Of a stretch of 5,079 nucleotides of DNA, positions 3,573-5,079 are shown piece after piece. The position numbers were made by a program, and so were the translations under genes. Below the pieces are notes generated by a model. That model was given only the letters and a program-made list of their open reading frames with translations, ran no database searches and was not told the DNA's origin. Source of the stretch: an uncultured Bacilli bacterium (GTDB lineage Bacteria > Bacillota_I > Bacilli_A > RF39 > UBA660); contig CAJOQL010000026.1 of assembly GCA_905236935.1 (NCBI GenBank), positions 1-5,079 of the forward strand, in the 5' to 3' direction. Each line of letters opens with the position of its first letter. Position 1 is the first letter of the stretch.

Positions 3573-5079
3573 ATTAATATTAATGCTCCCTTTACTATTT
3601 ATTACAATTAATATTACACTTGCTTATTTTAATACCAAAGATGAAATAAAAAATGATATTTTTACTAAAAGTTACAGAATTGATTTAAATGGAAATGGTG
3701 GTCAATTTGCTGATTCTGATTTAATAATATCTAATTCTCATACAACATTACCAACTCCATCACGATTAGGTTATTCATTTTTAGGATTTAGTGATACCGT
3801 TCATGGTAATATAAAATATTCTACAACGATTAATGATGTTAATGAAATTAATCAAAAAGAGATATTTGCCAAATGGGATGCTATAAACTATTCAATTACA
3901 TATAACCTAAATGGTGGAAGTATAACTGGAGAACCTAATTCTTATACTATTGAGGATGATATAACTATCCCAAATCCTACAAAAGATGGTTATACATTTT
4001 TAGGATGGACAAGTGATGATATTACAACACCAACTAAAAATATAAAGCTAAATGGAAATATAGGCAATAAAACCTTTATTGCAAATTGGGAAAAATCTAC
4101 ATATAACATTACATATAATCTAAATGGTGGAAATATTACAGGTCAACCAACAAATTATACAATTGGAACAACTGTTAATATTCCCAATCCTACTAAAACT
4201 GGTTATAACTTTATTGGTTGGACTGGAACTGGATTGTCAGCACCGACAAAAGATTTAATAATTAGTAATGAAACTGGTGATAAATCATTTACTGCAAATT
4301 GGGAAGCAATTAATTATAGTATTTCTTATAATTTAAATGGTGGTTCTATTTCAGGACAGCCTACAAGCTACAATATAGAAAGTAATATCACTATACCAAA
4401 ACCAGCAAAGAATGGTTATACTTTTGCAGGATGGACAGGTACAGGTCTTTCAAGTGCAACTCAAAATGTAATATTAAATGGTGCAACCGGAAATAGAAAC
4501 TATACAGCAACTTGGAATATAATTAATTATAGTATTTCTTATAACTTAAATGGTGGATCTATAAGTGGACAGCCTACAAGTTATAATATAAATAGCAATA
4601 TAACACTACCAACACCAACAAGAACAGGTTATACATTTACAGGATGGACAGGTACTGGACTTTCTAGTGCAACCCAAAATGTAACTATAAGTAATGGAAC
4701 AGGTAATAGAAGTTATATTGCTAATTGGACTCCTAATGTTTACTATACTGTTGATATAAATTCGATAATTCAAAATGTCGCTTATGATAGTGGTTTATCT
4801 GGATTTACATTCTCTGTATGGCTAGATGGTACTCTTGTTGGAGATCATGTAACTGATTATTACAATAGTAGTTTAACTTATGGTCAAAAACTAAGGGTTT
4901 ATGTTTATGATAGAGATGGTTATTCAGTAACGTCATTTACAGATAATACATGGACAATAACATCATCATTCAATATTAATCCTACTTGGTACGATAACAT
5001 TGCACCAACTATAGTAGATTTCCAAGTAACAAATTTAGGATATTATAATCCATCACTTGGAGCTAAAGGTGGTTTTAAT
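3556..5079 (+). CDS. Large secreted protein with InlB B-type (Listeria-Bacteroides) repeats, 3' partial
   Basis: The frame is open for 508 codons to the window edge, so the C-terminus and any anchor are not seen. Residues 1-24 are a signal peptide (MKKISKLILMLPLLFITINI then TLAYFNTKD). Its TLAYF-x-T-x-D end and the ND that follows copy the leader of the BsaA-like protein, pointing to SipW cleavage near Ala23. Five repeats follow (about residues 40-391). Each has a YNLNGG start, a TIPxPTxxGYTFxGWT core and an xANW end. This is the beta-grasp-like repeat found in internalin B and many Gram-positive surface proteins, where it acts as a stalk or ligand-binding module. Residues 394-508 leave the repeat pattern (SGLSGFTFSVWLDGTLVGD, later DNIAPTIVDFQV) and look like the start of other beta-sandwich modules. 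ATG 3556 overlaps sipW by 17 bases and has only a weak ribosome site (GATGG), so coupled translation is likely. Role inferred: secreted adhesin or matrix partner. Confidence 0.88.
   Translation, partial: MKKISKLILMLPLLFITINITLAYFNTKDEIKNDIFTKSYRIDLNGNGGQFADSDLIISNSHTTLPTPSRLGYSFLGFSDTVHGNIKYSTTINDVNEINQKEIFAKWDAINYSITYNLNGGSITGEPNSYTIEDDITIPNPTKDGYTFLGWTSDDITTPTKNIKLNGNIGNKTFIANWEKSTYNITYNLNGGNITGQPTNYTIGTTVNIPNPTKTGYNFIGWTGTGLSAPTKDLIISNETGDKSFTANWEAINYSISYNLNGGSISGQPTSYNIESNITIPKPAKNGYTFAGWTGTGLSSATQNVILNGATGNRNYTATWNIINYSISYNLNGGSISGQPTSYNINSNITLPTPTRTGYTFTGWTGTGLSSATQNVTISNGTGNRSYIANWTPNVYYTVDINSIIQNVAYDSGLSGFTFSVWLDGTLVGDHVTDYYNSSLTYGQKLRVYVYDRDGYSVTSFTDNTWTITSSFNINPTWYDNIAPTIVDFQVTNLGYYNPSLGAKGGFN
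3676..4728 (+). repeat. Five tandem InlB B-type repeats (four spaced exactly 213 bp)
   Basis: Units lie at about 3676-3876, 3889-4089, 4102-4302, 4315-4515 and 4528-4728. Units 2 to 5 begin exactly 71 codons apart, each 67-residue core being separated by a 4-residue linker. Unit 1 is the most divergent (DLNGNGG start, FAKW end). Units 4 and 5 share 52 of 67 residues by my count and are also close at the DNA level, which indicates recent duplication or gene conversion. Confidence 0.88.

Noticed and set aside
3676..4728. Repeats as a CRISPR array or other non-coding repeat
   Set aside because: The period is 213 bp, in frame, with codon-level variation that preserves the protein pattern, so it is a protein repeat.

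Overview
The window is very AT-rich, with densely packed genes all on the + strand, strong GGAGG-type ribosome sites and many Lys/Asn/Ile codons. This fits a low-GC Gram-positive bacterium (Bacillota, possibly a gut Bacilli/Erysipelotrichia-like or clostridial lineage). The lineage is an inference; no phylogenetic marker is present. All genes read through under the standard bacterial code, and Trp is encoded by TGG.

The layout falls into three blocks. (1) Positions 2-998 hold a surface-display pair. It is the C-terminal end of a SpaA/Cna-B-type wall protein with a non-canonical sorting signal (VPFTD, membrane helix, basic tail), overlapped by a sortase whose usual active-site Arg position seems to carry Lys. 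A hairpin with a U-tract (1006-1029) closes the block. (2) Positions 1041-2369 look like part of a conjugative or mobilizable element. There is a small unknown protein, a short single-stranded DNA-binding protein without the usual acidic tip, and a small acidic protein. A hairpin-rich intergenic stretch (1883-1999) follows and is a good candidate transfer origin. Next come a 31-codon leader-like ORF and a MobC-type relaxosome accessory protein. (3) Positions 2389-5079 hold a secreted-matrix cassette: a BsaA/TasA-like SipW-dependent protein, a hairpin, a SipW-type signal peptidase, and an overlapping large protein with InlB-type (Listeria-Bacteroides) repeats that runs off the window.

Taken together, the window reads as part of an integrated mobile element whose DNA-transfer genes are flanked by two separate surface systems, one sortase-anchored and one SipW-dependent. 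The two proteins around sipW share a matching N-terminal export motif (TLAYF-x-T-x-D with a following ND), so the signal peptidase probably processes both. No relaxase follows mobC in this window, and no integrase or element end is visible. The most interesting points are the candidate oriT, the unusual sortase and sorting-signal pair, the unclear mobC start behind a leader ORF, and the SipW cassette next to mobilization genes. There is no gene-free stretch longer than 300 bases, and I see no convincing gene on the minus strand.
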